A stretch of DNA of 45,807 nucleotides from Bartonella sp. AU55XJBT (GCF_028618525.1 NZ_JAQITC010000016.1:1-45807), one strand, 5' to 3'; shown: positions 6,582 to 15,925, numbered from the stretch's first letter. Made by a program: numbers and translations. Notes: generated by a model from the sequence alone, not told the origin.

Positions 6582-8933
6582 ATGCCATCTTTTACACCTA
6601 GTCTTGAAGAGGTTTTGCATCGTGCATTAACAATTGCCACTCAAGCGCGGCATGAATATGCAACATTAGAACATCTTCTCCTTGCACTGTTAGATGATGC
6701 CGATGCAAATTCCGTTATTCAAGCATGCCAAGTAGATGTGGAGGAATTGCGCGAGCGATTAACCAACTATCTTCGCTCAGAGTTAGATGAACAGATTAGA
6801 GCTGATGAGGATACAAAGCCTACAGCTTTTTTCCAGCGTGTCATCCAACGTGCGGTGATACATGCTCAATCTGCTGGAAAAGATGAAGTATCAGGGGCAA
6901 ATGTTCTTGTTGCAATTTTTTCTGAACGTGAAAGCCATGCAGCCTATTTTCTTCAAGAGATGGGAATGACACGCTATGATGCTGTCCGTTTTATTTCACA
7001 TGGTATGACGCGTGATGATGGATTATCCATGTTACTTGAAGGACTTGAAGAGCAATTAGATCAGCAGATTTCAGACAATGATGAAAGGGTAACAAGTGCT
7101 TTAACGGGTTATTGTATTGATCTCAACTGTAAAGCACGAAATGGAAAAACTGATTTATTAATTGGTCGTGAAAGAGAAATTTCACGCATGATTCAGATTT
7201 TATGTCGAAGATCAAAAAATAATCCACTTTTGGTTGGTGATCCTGGAGTAGGGAAAACCGCTATCATTGAGGGATTGGCAAAGCGTATTGTTGATGGGCA
7301 AGTGCCTGAATTTTTATCAAATGCTACGATCTTTTCTCTTGATATGGGGGGGCTTGTTGCTGGTACACGTTATCGCGGTGATTTTGAAGAACGATTAAAG
7401 CAAGTTATTAAAGAGTTTGAGCTTTATCCAGATGCTATTTTATTTATTGATGAAATTCATACCTTAATTGGAGCTGGAGCAACATTAGGGGGAAATATGG
7501 ATGCAGCAAATCTTTTAAAACCTGCGTTATCTTCTGGAACTATGCGATGTATTGGGTCGACAACTTACAGAGAATATCGAAAATTCTTTGAACAGGATCG
7601 TGCTTTAGAGCGCCGTTTTCAAAAGATTGATATTAATGAACCTTCTGTTTCTGATGCGATTAAGATTTTGCAAGGGATGAAGCCTTACTTTGAAGATTTT
7701 CATCAGATTAAATATACAGATCAGGCGATGAAGGCATCTGTAGAATTATCTTCACGCTATATGGTTGATCGTAGATTACCTGACAAAGCAATTGATATTA
7801 TTGATGAAAGTGGCGCAGCACAAAAGCTGTTGCCACGAAAACAGCGCAAAAAGACTATCGGTGTTAAAGAAATTGAAGCGACCGTTGCGACAATTGCAAG
7901 GATTCCACCCAAAACAGTTTCACGGAATGATCAGAAGATATTGAGTAAGCTTGAGAGAGAACTCAAGCATGTTGTTTACGGGCAAGATCAGGCAATTTCC
8001 GCCTTGGTTTCATCCATAAAATTGGCGCGAGCAGGTTTACGCGAACCAGATAAACCAATAGGAAGTTATTTATTTTCCGGACCAACTGGGGTTGGAAAAA
8101 CTGAAGTTGCAAAACAGCTTGCATCATCTTTAGGCATTGAACTCTTACGTTTTGATATGTCAGAATATATGGAACGCCATACGGTAGCGCGCTTAATCGG
8201 TGCTCCTCCAGGCTACATAGGGTTTGATCAAGGAGGTCTCCTTACAGATGCCGTTGATCAGAAACCTCACGCAGTCTTATTGCTCGATGAGATTGAAAAA
8301 GCCCATCCAGAGTTATTTAATATTTTATTGCAGGTCATGGATTATGGTCGATTAACAGACCATAACGGCAAGAAAATTGATTTCCGCAATATTATTTTGA
8401 TTATGACAACCAATGCTGGTGCTTCAGATATGGCAAAATCAGCGATTGGATTTGGGAAAGCCCGCCGTGATGGTGAAGATATAGAAGCAATTAATCGGTT
8501 ATTTACGCCAGAATTTCGTAATCGGTTGGATGCAATTATTCCGTTTGCACCTTTATCTTACTTAACGATCAATCAGATCGTGCAAAAATTTATTTTTCAG
8601 CTTGAAGGACAATTAGCTGATCGAGGGATCTGTTTTGAATTAAGCTCTTCTGCAACTTTATGGCTTTCCAATAAAGGATATGATTCTCAGATGGGAGCAC
8701 GCCCATTAGGACGGGTTATACAAGAATATATTAAAAAGCCATTAGCAGATGAAATTTTATTTGGAAAGTTACGCAACGGTGGCATCGTTCGCGTATTGAC
8801 ACAAAAATCAAATGGCGAAAAAGAAAGATTACAGTTAAAAATTTCCTCTTCTAATCTATCTGTTGGCTCAAAGAAAAGTAAAACGAAAAATTTTAATAAA
8901 GAAACTGTAGGAAAGAAAAGCGCAACATCTTAA
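6582..8933 (+). CDS. clpA: ATP-dependent Clp protease ATP-binding subunit ClpA
   Basis: AAA+ unfoldase that feeds substrates into ClpP. At 783 residues it is normal for ClpA. The N domain (about 1-150) has the double Clp repeat beginning SLEEVLHRALTIATQARHEY. The first AAA+ module has Walker A GDPGVGKT at about residue 218 and Walker B LFIDEIHTLIGAG. The second has GPTGVGKT at about 501, LLLDEIEKAHPE and the arginine-finger region NRLDAIIPF. The IGF motif that docks to ClpP is present (KSAIGFGKA, about 621). The lack of a ClpB-type coiled coil confirms ClpA. The C-terminal tail is lysine/serine-rich. A GAGGA ribosome-binding site lies 6 nt after the clpS stop region. It converges with the HIT gene. 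Confidence 0.97.
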   Translation: MPSFTPSLEEVLHRALTIATQARHEYATLEHLLLALLDDADANSVIQACQVDVEELRERLTNYLRSELDEQIRADEDTKPTAFFQRVIQRAVIHAQSAGKDEVSGANVLVAIFSERESHAAYFLQEMGMTRYDAVRFISHGMTRDDGLSMLLEGLEEQLDQQISDNDERVTSALTGYCIDLNCKARNGKTDLLIGREREISRMIQILCRRSKNNPLLVGDPGVGKTAIIEGLAKRIVDGQVPEFLSNATIFSLDMGGLVAGTRYRGDFEERLKQVIKEFELYPDAILFIDEIHTLIGAGATLGGNMDAANLLKPALSSGTMRCIGSTTYREYRKFFEQDRALERRFQKIDINEPSVSDAIKILQGMKPYFEDFHQIKYTDQAMKASVELSSRYMVDRRLPDKAIDIIDESGAAQKLLPRKQRKKTIGVKEIEATVATIARIPPKTVSRNDQKILSKLERELKHVVYGQDQAISALVSSIKLARAGLREPDKPIGSYLFSGPTGVGKTEVAKQLASSLGIELLRFDMSEYMERHTVARLIGAPPGYIGFDQGGLLTDAVDQKPHAVLLLDEIEKAHPELFNILLQVMDYGRLTDHNGKKIDFRNIILIMTTNAGASDMAKSAIGFGKARRDGEDIEAINRLFTPEFRNRLDAIIPFAPLSYLTINQIVQKFIFQLEGQLADRGICFELSSSATLWLSNKGYDSQMGARPLGRVIQEYIKKPLADEILFGKLRNGGIVRVLTQKSNGEKERLQLKISSSNLSVGSKKSKTKNFNKETVGKKSATS

Positions 8934-8955
8934 GAACACGCTACAAGAGGACTTA

Positions 8956-9378
8956 TTACAGGGCAGCACGAATTTTTTTGGCATTCTCTTCAAGTATTTC
9001 TGTAGGTGTTATCACTTCATTATGAGGGGTAAGTTCTATTCCTTCCATACGTGGTATAATATGGAAATGGAGATGATAAACGGTTTGTTGACTAGCCGCT
9101 TCATTAAATTGCATGATCGTTATGCCATCGGCTTGAAAGGCTTTTTTAACAGCATTAGCGATTTTTTGAACAGCTTTAATAACAGGAAATAATGTTTCAG
9201 TATCGGCATCGAGTAAGTTTCGAGAGCCTTTTTTAGGAATGACCAGTGTATGACCTGGTGCTTGTGGCATGATATCCATAAATCCAATAACATCATCATC
9301 TTCGTAAACGCGAACAGAAGGGATTTCATTACGAATGAGTTTAGCAAAAATATTGTTATTGTCATAAGCTTGTTTCAT
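8956..9378 (-). CDS. HIT-family nucleotide-binding hydrolase (HinT-like)
   Basis: A 140-residue cytoplasmic protein of the histidine-triad superfamily, which hydrolyses nucleoside phosphoramidates and adenylated amines. The N-terminal IFAKLIRNEIPSVRVYEDDD, the central PQAPGHTLVIPKKGSRNLLD and the catalytic triad HLHFHIIP near residue 105 are all intact. It is convergent with clpA (22 nt between stops) and is followed upstream by the RidA gene on the same strand, with 133 nt between them. The exact substrate cannot be told from sequence. Confidence 0.92.
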   Translation of the reverse strand: MKQAYDNNNIFAKLIRNEIPSVRVYEDDDVIGFMDIMPQAPGHTLVIPKKGSRNLLDADTETLFPVIKAVQKIANAVKKAFQADGITIMQFNEAASQQTVYHLHFHIIPRMEGIELTPHNEVITPTEILEENAKKIRAAL

Positions 9379-9511
9379 ACGAATATTTCCTTTTATTGTA
9401 AGGGTGAAATTTTAATATCAAAATAGAAAAGTGCAAGGTTTATCAGAGTGTAAGATAAAAAATATTTTGACTTCAGGGATCTTTAAAGAACGCACTGTCT
9501 TTAATGAAGAT

Positions 9512-9973
9512 TTAGATTTCTATGATGGCTTCAACTTCTACAGGAACATCCATAGGGAGAGAGGAAACACCAATAGCAGAACGGGCGTGTTTCCCAATTT
9601 CACCAAGAATATTGACAAATAAATCAGAAGCCCCATTGGCGACAAAAGGGATATCGGTAAAATGGGAATCAACAGCCACAAAAACAGTAATTTTTACCAC
9701 GCGTTTTATTCTATTGAGGTCACCCAGAGTTGCTTTGAGTTGAGCGAGAATATTAAGAGCACAAACTTCAGATGCTTTTTTGGCTTGCTCAGTATTCACA
9801 GTGCTACCAACTTTCCCGATGGCTATAGGTTTTCCATTCATAAGAGGGAGCTGTCCAGAAATAAAGAGTTGATGGCCACTTTGTGCAGTTGTGATGTAAT
9901 TAGCAAGGGGTTGCGTTGCTGCAGGAAGAGTGATTCCGAATTTTTCTAAGTTTCTTTCAATCACATTGGTCAT
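9512..9973 (-). CDS. RidA/YjgF-family protein
   Basis: A 153-residue member of the Rid superfamily. RidA proper deaminates reactive enamine/imine intermediates released by PLP enzymes; other subgroups are less well defined. Family features are LFISGQLPLMNGK, the core NILAQLKATLGDLNRIKRVV and the C-terminal HARSAIGVSSLPMDVPVEVE. The arginine in HARSA corresponds to the residue that binds substrate carboxylate in active RidA. The length and the preceding GITLPAATQPLANYI favour the longer YjgH-like subgroup over classic 128-residue RidA. The gene is monocistronic or loosely linked to the HIT gene. Confidence 0.88.
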   Translation of the reverse strand: MTNVIERNLEKFGITLPAATQPLANYITTAQSGHQLFISGQLPLMNGKPIAIGKVGSTVNTEQAKKASEVCALNILAQLKATLGDLNRIKRVVKITVFVAVDSHFTDIPFVANGASDLFVNILGEIGKHARSAIGVSSLPMDVPVEVEAIIEI

Positions 9974-10118
9974 AATTTAAACTCCATAGCTATTCTATAA
10001 ACAGATCATTGCATAACCTATTTTTTTATTGAAGGAAATGTGTGGTTAATTGAGAAATTAGCCTTTTTTGCCTTATTGTATGATGTTATGGAACAGGAAT
10101 AAAGTTTGGAAGTTGGGA

Positions 10119-10955
10119 ATGATTAGAGCATTATTTACAATAATTTTATATATTGTTTTTTTCTGTACGGTGAGAGCTGAAGAGCCTGTTTTTATTGTGC
10201 CTCATCGAGCAATTTATGATTTTCAGCTCGATAATGTTTCTCATGAAATGACAATTTCTGGAATGTCAGGGCGAATGGTTTACGAGCTGACTGGTTCAGC
10301 ATGCCAAGGCTATAGCACACGGTTTCGTTTCATTAGCCGTCTTCATGTTGAAGATATGCCGGTCCGTTTAACAGATCAACAGACGACGAGTTATGAAGCA
10401 GGAGATAGCCGTACGTTTCGTTTTAATGTTACCGATCAAGAAGGGGAAGAGGTTGCGCATCGTGCTGAAGGGGTCGCTGAGCGGACAGGAGATGGTATTA
10501 CAGTTACCTTAAAAAAGCCAAAGGAAAAAGAGTATAAGCTTGCAATGGCTGAATTTCCAATAATGCAATTAAAGAATATTATTCGCCATGCAAAAGCGGG
10601 GGATCATTTTTATAATGTTACTGTCTTTGATGGGACAAATAAAGCGGATAAAGTTATAAAAGAAAGTATTGTTATCGGGGAAAAGAAAGCGCTTTTATCT
10701 GATAGCGAGACGGAAAAAATAAAAAAATTGGATAAAGAAAAATATTGGCCTATTACAATCTCTTATTTTGATGATGGTGAAAATAAAGATGGTTTGCCAA
10801 TTTATCAGAGCAGTTTTCTCTTACATGAGAATGGTGTCATGCGTGATCTTCATATAGATTATGGAACTTTTTCAGTGCGTGCAAAATTGAACAGTCTTGA
10901 ATTCCTTGAACTTGGACAAGATCTTGATCAATGTGAAAATGCAAATATTAAATGA
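10119..10955 (+). CDS. EipB-like periplasmic cell-envelope integrity protein (DUF1849)
   Basis: Secreted protein of 278 residues from the ATG at 10119, which has GGAAG at good spacing and begins directly with a signal peptide (MIRALFTIILYIVFFCTVRA). The open frame extends back to a TTG at 10068, but that would bury the signal sequence. The mature part starts EEPVFIVPHRAIYDFQLDN and contains GMSGRMVYELTGSACQGYST, TRFRFISRL, AEFPIMQLKNIIRHA and LPIYQSSFLLHENGVMRDL, the pattern of DUF1849. In Brucella this family member, EipB, is a periplasmic beta-spiral protein required for envelope integrity. The two cysteines (in GSACQ and in DQCEN near the end) are placed to form the EipB-type disulfide. 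It lies just upstream of rpsB but is separated by a long leader. Confidence 0.85.
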   Translation: MIRALFTIILYIVFFCTVRAEEPVFIVPHRAIYDFQLDNVSHEMTISGMSGRMVYELTGSACQGYSTRFRFISRLHVEDMPVRLTDQQTTSYEAGDSRTFRFNVTDQEGEEVAHRAEGVAERTGDGITVTLKKPKEKEYKLAMAEFPIMQLKNIIRHAKAGDHFYNVTVFDGTNKADKVIKESIVIGEKKALLSDSETEKIKKLDKEKYWPITISYFDDGENKDGLPIYQSSFLLHENGVMRDLHIDYGTFSVRAKLNSLEFLELGQDLDQCENANIK

Positions 10956-11136
10956 TTGAAGAAAATAGCTTGAAAAAGAATCAAATATTAGTATGTTTGC
11001 GCTATTCCACACGCGGAGTTTGGGTGTTTGTAGATAATTTTTTGTAGATAATCTGTGAGAAAAGTCTAGCAAGCATCCGCCGGTAGTAGGTTTTCCTGCT
11101 TTTTCCGCGGAGGTTGAACCGGAAAGGATAAGATTT
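10956..11136 (+). promoter_or_regulatory. Leader region of rpsB
   Basis: A 181-bp region with a direct repeat TTGTAGATAAT (about 11028 and 11043) followed by a GC-rich, structured segment (CCGCCGG at about 11079, CCGCGGAGG and AACCGG just before the start). Ribosomal protein S2 operons are often autoregulated through their leader, so this could be such an element. The fold and function are inferred. Confidence 0.35.
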
Positions 11137-11916
11137 ATGGCACTACCCGATTTTACTATGCACCAGCTTTTAGAAGCAGGTGTGCATTTTGGTCACCAGA
11201 CTCATCGCTGGAATCCCAAAATGACTCCCTATATTTATGGTCAGCGTAATAATATTCATATTATTGATCTTGCTCAGACTGTTCCACTTTTACATCAAGC
11301 GCTTAAACTTGTTTCAGACACTGTTGCGCGCGGTGGTCGTATTCTCTTTGTTGGTACGAAACGTCAGGCATCTGAGATTATAGCTGATGCGGCGAATCGT
11401 TCTGCTCAATATTATGTTAATGCGCGTTGGCTTGGCGGCATGCTGACAAATTGGAAAACGATTTCTAATTCTATACATCGTTTGCGGAAGCTTGACAAAA
11501 TTCTTGCTGCTGAAGCACAAGGCTTTACCAAAAAAGAACGTTTAAATCTTGAACGTGATCGCGAAAAGCTTAATCGTGCGCTTGGTGGTATCAAAGATAT
11601 GGGGTCTGTTCCAGATCTTATCTTTGTTATCGATACGAATAAAGAAAATATTGCGCTTCAAGAAGCAAAACGTTTGGGAATTCCAGTGATTGCCATTATT
11701 GATACCAATTGTGATCCTGATGACGTAACGCATCCAATACCAGGGAATGACGATGCTTCACGTGCAATTTCTCTTTATTGCGATCTTTTTGCTCGTGCTG
11801 CTCTTGATGGTATTGCACGCCAGCAAGGTGCAATGGGTATCGATTTAGGAGCTCAAGTTGATGCGCCTGTAGAGCCTATTTTGGAAGAAAATGCGGTTTC
11901 AGCAGTTTCTGAGTAA
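11137..11916 (+). CDS. rpsB: 30S ribosomal protein S2
   Basis: Small-subunit protein of 259 residues. The hallmark N-terminus [20 protein letters not shown] with [20 protein letters not shown] is followed by [35 protein letters not shown] and the C-terminal [30 protein letters not shown] region. GGAAAGGA precedes the ATG. First gene of the rpsB-tsf-pyrH-frr translation block. The C-terminal acidic extension after the conserved core is typical for alphaproteobacteria. Confidence 0.98.
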   Translation: MALPDFTMHQLLEAGVHFGHQTHRWNPKMTPYIYGQRNNIHIIDLAQTVPLLHQALKLVSDTVARGGRILFVGTKRQASEIIADAANRSAQYYVNARWLGGMLTNWKTISNSIHRLRKLDKILAAEAQGFTKKERLNLERDREKLNRALGGIKDMGSVPDLIFVIDTNKENIALQEAKRLGIPVIAIIDTNCDPDDVTHPIPGNDDASRAISLYCDLFARAALDGIARQQGAMGIDLGAQVDAPVEPILEENAVSAVSE

Positions 11917-11918
11917 TA

Positions 11919-11989
11919 TAAAACGCCTAATTAAGGTGCTTTTATTATCTAAAGAAAAAGTTATAGGCGTGCAGAAGGAGTTTGCACGC
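11919..11989 (+). promoter_or_regulatory. Intercistronic hairpins between rpsB and tsf
   Basis: Two potential RNA hairpins lie in the 102-nt gap. CGCCT/AGGTG (about 11923-11939), with a TTTT run one base after it, looks like a weak, possibly leaky terminator. GCGTGCA (11967-11973) pairs perfectly with TGCACGC (11983-11989), exposing GAAGGAGTT in the loop. They may set the S2 to EF-Ts ratio. Structure is read from sequence; function is inferred. Confidence 0.4.
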
Positions 11990-12018
11990 TTTCATTGTTA
12001 CAGAATGAAGAGGCAAAT

Positions 12019-12942
12019 ATGAGCGTTACTGCTGCACAAGTAAAAGAACTTCGAGAATTATCTGGCGCCGGAATGATGGACTGTAAAGCAGCGTTGGCAG
12101 AAACCAATGGTGATATGGAAGCTGCTGTTGATTGGCTTCGTAAAAAAGGCATAGCAAAAGCAGATAAAAAGGCTGGTCGTACAGCAGCTGAGGGATTAAT
12201 TGGAGTCGTATCAAAAGATTCACATGCAGTTTTGGTTGAGATTAATTCTGAAACAGATTTTGTTGCACGCAATGATGGATTTCAAGACATTGTGCGCAAA
12301 GTAGCAACTGCGGCTTTGGATACGCCAGGTGATGTTGAATCTGTTTCTGTTTCTCTTTATCCAGGCTCTGAGAAGACTGTAGAGCTTGCAATTAAAGATG
12401 CAATTGGTACAATTGGCGAAAATATGACGTTTCGTCGTTCCGCTAAATTGTCTGTTGAGAATGGTGTTGTTGCGACTTATATACACAATAGTGTGTCTGA
12501 TGGGCTTGGAAAGCTTGGTGTTTTGGTTGCAATTGAAACAACGGGAAATAAAGAAGCTGCTCTTGCTTTTGGTCGGCAGGTTGCAATGCATATTGCGGCA
12601 ACCAATCCATTGGCGCTTACAGCACAAGATGTTGATGCTGGTGCTGTTGAACGTGAAAAAGCAATTTTTTCAGATCAAGCACGTCAGTCTGGAAAACCTG
12701 AAAATATCATTGAAAAAATGGTAGAAGGGCGTATGCGTAAGTTTTTTGAAGAGGTTGTTTTGCTTTCTCAAGCTTTTGTTATGAATCCTGATATGACTGT
12801 TGAGGCTGCTTTAAAGGACGCTGAGAAATCAATTGGAGCTCCAGCAAAAATCACAGGCTTTGTTCGTTTTGCACTTGGTGAAGGTGTGGAAAAAGAGGAG
12901 TCTGATTTTGCTGCAGAAGTTGCGGCAGCAGCAAAAGGCTAG
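12019..12942 (+). CDS. tsf: Translation elongation factor Ts
   Basis: Nucleotide exchange factor for EF-Tu, 307 residues. The N-terminus [20 protein letters not shown] with [20 protein letters not shown] is diagnostic (UBA domain about 1-55), followed by the core EF-Tu-binding [11 protein letters not shown] and the C-terminal dimerisation region. The ATG at 12019 is chosen because GAGG lies just upstream and it matches the family N-terminus; a TTG 24 nt earlier would add eight residues. Second gene of the translation block, downstream of rpsB. Confidence 0.97.
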   Translation: MSVTAAQVKELRELSGAGMMDCKAALAETNGDMEAAVDWLRKKGIAKADKKAGRTAAEGLIGVVSKDSHAVLVEINSETDFVARNDGFQDIVRKVATAALDTPGDVESVSVSLYPGSEKTVELAIKDAIGTIGENMTFRRSAKLSVENGVVATYIHNSVSDGLGKLGVLVAIETTGNKEAALAFGRQVAMHIAATNPLALTAQDVDAGAVEREKAIFSDQARQSGKPENIIEKMVEGRMRKFFEEVVLLSQAFVMNPDMTVEAALKDAEKSIGAPAKITGFVRFALGEGVEKEESDFAAEVAAAAKG

Positions 12943-13020
12943 TTATTGAAAATTCTTGATCAGGGATTTAAAATCATCATTGGTTTTAGAAACTCTGATG
13001 GAAACGATGTAATTATTGTG

Positions 13021-13049
13021 AGGGCGTCACGTGAAAAAAGTGGTGCCCT
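13021..13049 (+). promoter_or_regulatory. Strong hairpin between tsf and pyrH
   Basis: AGGGCGTCAC (13021-13030) can pair along all 10 positions with GTGGTGCCCT (13040-13049), with two G-U wobbles, around a 9-nt A-rich loop. No T-run follows, so it is not a standard terminator. It may be an RNase processing site, a stability element or part of a pyrH leader. Confidence 0.45.
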
Positions 13050-13097
13050 TCGTGGTGTCAAAAGCAAAAAGACAATGTGCTTTTGGGGAGATTATGA

Positions 13098-13817
13098 ATG
13101 GCATTAACACGTTCGTATAAGCGTATTCTTTTAAAGGCTTCTGGTGAAGCTCTTATGGGAGGACAAAGTTTTGGCATTGATGTTTCTGTTGTCGACCGTA
13201 TTGCCGCTGATATTGCAGAAGTACGCGCAATGGGGATAGAAGTTGCGGTTGTTATCGGTGGGGGAAATATTTTTCGTGGTGTTGCTGTTGCTTCGCATGG
13301 TGGGGATCGCGTGACAGGTGATCATATGGGAATGCTAGCAACGGCTATTAATTCTTTAGCATTGCGAACATCATTGACAAAATTAGGCGTTGAAACTGTT
13401 GTACTCTCTGCGATTGCTATGCCACAAATTTGTGAAAGTTTCTCGCAACGTAAAGCAATAGCTTATATGAATCAGGGAAAAGTTGTTATTTTCGCGGGTG
13501 GTACGGGCAATCCATTTTTTACCACTGATTCTGCTGCGACGTTACGTGCAGCAGAAATTGGTGCGGATGTTCTTCTTAAAGGAACACAAGTCGATGGTAT
13601 TTATTCAGCAGATCCAAAAATAGACCCTACAGCGAAGCGTTTTGACCAATTAACACATGTTGAAATTTTGCAATGGGGATTATCGGTTATGGATTCAACG
13701 GCGGTTACTTTAGCCCGTGAGAATAATGTACCGATTATTGTGTATTCCATTCATGAAAAAGGTGGTTTAGCGAAGGTCTTGAATGGAACAGGGCGCTTTA
13801 CAATAGTATCGGAATAA
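13098..13817 (+). CDS. pyrH: UMP kinase (uridylate kinase)
   Basis: Phosphorylates UMP to UDP in pyrimidine nucleotide synthesis; 239 residues, the usual length. Family features: [14 protein letters not shown] at the N-terminus, [13 protein letters not shown] for phosphate binding, [16 protein letters not shown] for UMP binding, [20 protein letters not shown] and [24 protein letters not shown] lies upstream of the start. It sits between tsf and frr, as in most proteobacteria. Confidence 0.98.
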   Translation: MALTRSYKRILLKASGEALMGGQSFGIDVSVVDRIAADIAEVRAMGIEVAVVIGGGNIFRGVAVASHGGDRVTGDHMGMLATAINSLALRTSLTKLGVETVVLSAIAMPQICESFSQRKAIAYMNQGKVVIFAGGTGNPFFTTDSAATLRAAEIGADVLLKGTQVDGIYSADPKIDPTAKRFDQLTHVEILQWGLSVMDSTAVTLARENNVPIIVYSIHEKGGLAKVLNGTGRFTIVSE

Positions 13818-13854
13818 GAGTAAGCTTCAAAGGACAATTGAAGGAGACAGAAAT

Positions 13855-14415
13855 ATGAATGTTGCATCAATTATGGATGATCTGAAACGTCGCATGGATG
13901 GCGCTATTACGGCTTTTAAACATGAGTTGGGTGGCTTACGGACGGGACGGGCATCGGCAAGTTTATTAGAACCGTTGACCGTTGAATCTTATGGTTCTGT
14001 TGTACACATTAATCAGGTTGCTAATATTTCTGTTCCCGAACCTCGGATGCTGTCTGTTTCTGTATGGGATAAAACGATGGTAGGAGCTGTCGAGCGTGCT
14101 ATTCGCGATTCTGGTCTTGGTTTGAATCCTATAACTGATGGTACGAATTTACGTATTCCTTTACCTGAGTTGAATGAAGAGCGCCGTAAAGAACTTGTAA
14201 AAATTGCGCATCACTATGCGGAGCAAGCGCGTGTTGCGACACGTCATGTTCGTCGTGATGGTATGGACAATTTGAAAAAGTTAGAAAAAGATGGTGAAAT
14301 TGGACAAGATGAAGCCCATAGTTTATCCGAAAAAGTTCAAAAACTCACAGATGAAACCATTGCTGATATTGATAAAATTTTAGCCGTGAAAGAATCTGAA
14401 ATTATGCACGTTTAA
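13855..14415 (+). CDS. frr: Ribosome recycling factor
   Basis: Splits post-termination ribosomes together with EF-G; 186 residues. Recognised by the N-terminal [20 protein letters not shown] followed by [20 protein letters not shown], the hinge region, [19 protein letters not shown] and the C-terminal [20 protein letters not shown] with [26 protein letters not shown] precedes the ATG. Last intact gene of the translation block; the next position, normally uppS, is a relic. Confidence 0.98.
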   Translation: MNVASIMDDLKRRMDGAITAFKHELGGLRTGRASASLLEPLTVESYGSVVHINQVANISVPEPRMLSVSVWDKTMVGAVERAIRDSGLGLNPITDGTNLRIPLPELNEERRKELVKIAHHYAEQARVATRHVRRDGMDNLKKLEKDGEIGQDEAHSLSEKVQKLTDETIADIDKILAVKESEIMHV

Positions 14416-14449
14416 GACTTTTTCTGCTAGAAAAAATATTTTATTCTCA

Positions 14450-15000
14450 GCGTGTAAATTATTTTTATGGATAAGAGCAGGGTGTCATGTGCCTTGTGAT
14501 AGCAATGTTTGATGCAAGGAAGCTATTTGATCACCTTAATAGGGAAAGGATTGATTTTAAAGGGTTTATGCTTTTATTCCTTAATCTATGAGTGAAATCT
14601 TCCCTTTAACTGGAGGCATTATTAAACCACATGATGAGAAACTTTATGAGGGATGACTCAAATATTCTAAGGTGGGTTTGAGGTAATATGGCACAAAAAT
14701 AATACCTTACTCCTTATCATCCATTATAAGACCTGCACGCAAGATAATGGGACAAGCGGATGTTATGGGGCGTAATTCGTTTTTTAATGATGAAGAGTTA
14801 ATAGAGCAGCTCTTTTATGCGAAAAAAAACCTCTAAGTTAATTTATGTAGGGCGTAGATAACTGCGTTCTCATTTTATGTTTAAGAAAATCTTTGAAAAT
14901 TTATTTTAAGATTAATCTAGATAAGGAAGATTTTTGATCTGTTTTCATTGATTATTCGTCTTATAAGCGCTATCTTGGTAGACTAAATCATTTATGGTAA
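14450..15000 (+). pseudogene. uppS: Decayed isoprenyl (undecaprenyl) diphosphate synthase
   Basis: No open frame survives, but pieces of UppS follow in order. V-stop-IIFMD at 14452 matches HVAIIMDG. YAFIP-stop-SMS at 14567 matches the AFSSENW box. SEIFPLTGGIIK at 14591 matches SEVSxLMGLLK. FMRDDSNILR at 14643 matches FIRRDLxxLHR, about 73 nt after the AFSSENW box where about 69 is expected. ARKIMGQADVMG runs into NDEELIEQLFYAKKN. LRSHFMF at about 14861 matches LRLSNFLLW. LDKEDF-stop-SVFIDYSSYKR then YLGRLN at 14917-14988 matches the C-terminal WPDFxKEDF...RRFGGLN. It lies exactly where uppS sits in related genomes, between frr and cdsA. It has several stops and frameshifts plus an internal deletion before about 14720. 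UppS makes the lipid carrier for peptidoglycan, so a working copy must exist elsewhere. Confidence 0.85.
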
Positions 15001-15097
15001 ATTATAAGAGAAATTTGTACAAGTATGAAATAAAAATACGAGGTAGGGAAATTTTTATTGCATCAATTTTAGAGCTTGTATTTTCTATTTTTATTGT

Positions 15098-15925
15098 TTG
15101 GATGTTGTTTTGTCTAATTTGGTTTATCGTATTCTAACAGCTTTTGTGTTTGGCGTTATTGCTTTGTATCTAACATGGTTGGGGGGGATCTCATTTTTTC
15201 TGTTCACATGGTGTATTGGCGGTTTTATTCTTTATGAGTGGATGAGTATTACTCAAGAGAAATGGTGTGTTTTACAAAAGATATTAGCAAGTATTTTTTA
15301 TTTGCTCTTTGGCTTTTTTTTAATGTTGAATGTATCTGCCCCATTGGTTTTTTGTGTTTTAATCGTATTGGCTGCGGTGTTGGCTATTATATCTATAAAA
15401 AACAGTGGTTGGGTTTTTTGTGGTTTTTTATATGCATCTTTTCCTGTTGTAGCTTTATGCTTTTTACGGGATCATGAGATGTTGGGGTTCCAAGTTGTTA
15501 TTTTCTTATATACGATAGTTTGGGGAACCGATATTGGTGGATATTTTATCGGACGTGCATTGGGGGGGGCTAAATTAGCACCACAATTTTCTCCTAATAA
15601 AACATGGTCAGGAGCACTTGGTGGTACATTTGTCGGCGTTTTCGGTGGTATATGGGTTGCTTTTGTATTTTTTGATATAAATTTAGCAAGTTTTTTTGTG
15701 CCACTCCTTACACTTGTTTTGTCAATTATTTCACAATTGAGTGATTTAGGACAATCATGGCTTAAAAGACGTTTTTCTGTTAAAGACTCCGGTTCTTTAT
15801 TGCCTGGACATGGTGGCTTTATGGATCGTATGGATGGATTGGTAGGAGCAACTTGTCTTCTTTATTTAATTGGTTCATTGATGTCTGATATGGATGCACC
15901 TTTTAATCTTTTTAGTATGATTTAA
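15098..15925 (+). CDS. cdsA: Phosphatidate cytidylyltransferase (CDP-diglyceride synthase)
   Basis: Integral inner-membrane enzyme making CDP-diacylglycerol from CTP and phosphatidate; 275 residues from a TTG. Multiple hydrophobic helices run through the protein. The C-terminal signature SQLSDLGQSWLKRRFSVKDS followed by GSLLPGHGGFMDRMDG contains the catalytic and metal-binding residues. The start is uncertain: TTG at 15098 or TTG at 15110 (then SNLVYRILTAF, closer to relatives). Neither has a good ribosome-binding site. This is probably because the gene was originally coupled to the now decayed uppS. The stop is 15 nt before rseP. Confidence 0.93.
   Translation: MDVVLSNLVYRILTAFVFGVIALYLTWLGGISFFLFTWCIGGFILYEWMSITQEKWCVLQKILASIFYLLFGFFLMLNVSAPLVFCVLIVLAAVLAIISIKNSGWVFCGFLYASFPVVALCFLRDHEMLGFQVVIFLYTIVWGTDIGGYFIGRALGGAKLAPQFSPNKTWSGALGGTFVGVFGGIWVAFVFFDINLASFFVPLLTLVLSIISQLSDLGQSWLKRRFSVKDSGSLLPGHGGFMDRMDGLVGATCLLYLIGSLMSDMDAPFNLFSMI

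Noticed and set aside
12220..12627. A 135-codon minus-strand frame inside tsf, and similar long antisense frames in gltA, lpxD and nadE
   Set aside because: Shadows of well-conserved forward genes; composition is unlike real proteins and no start signals are present.
14588..14656. Short frame MSEIFPLTGGIIKPHDEKLY as a possible small protein
   Set aside because: It aligns with the SEVSxLMGLLK region of UppS at the expected spacing, so it is part of the uppS relic.
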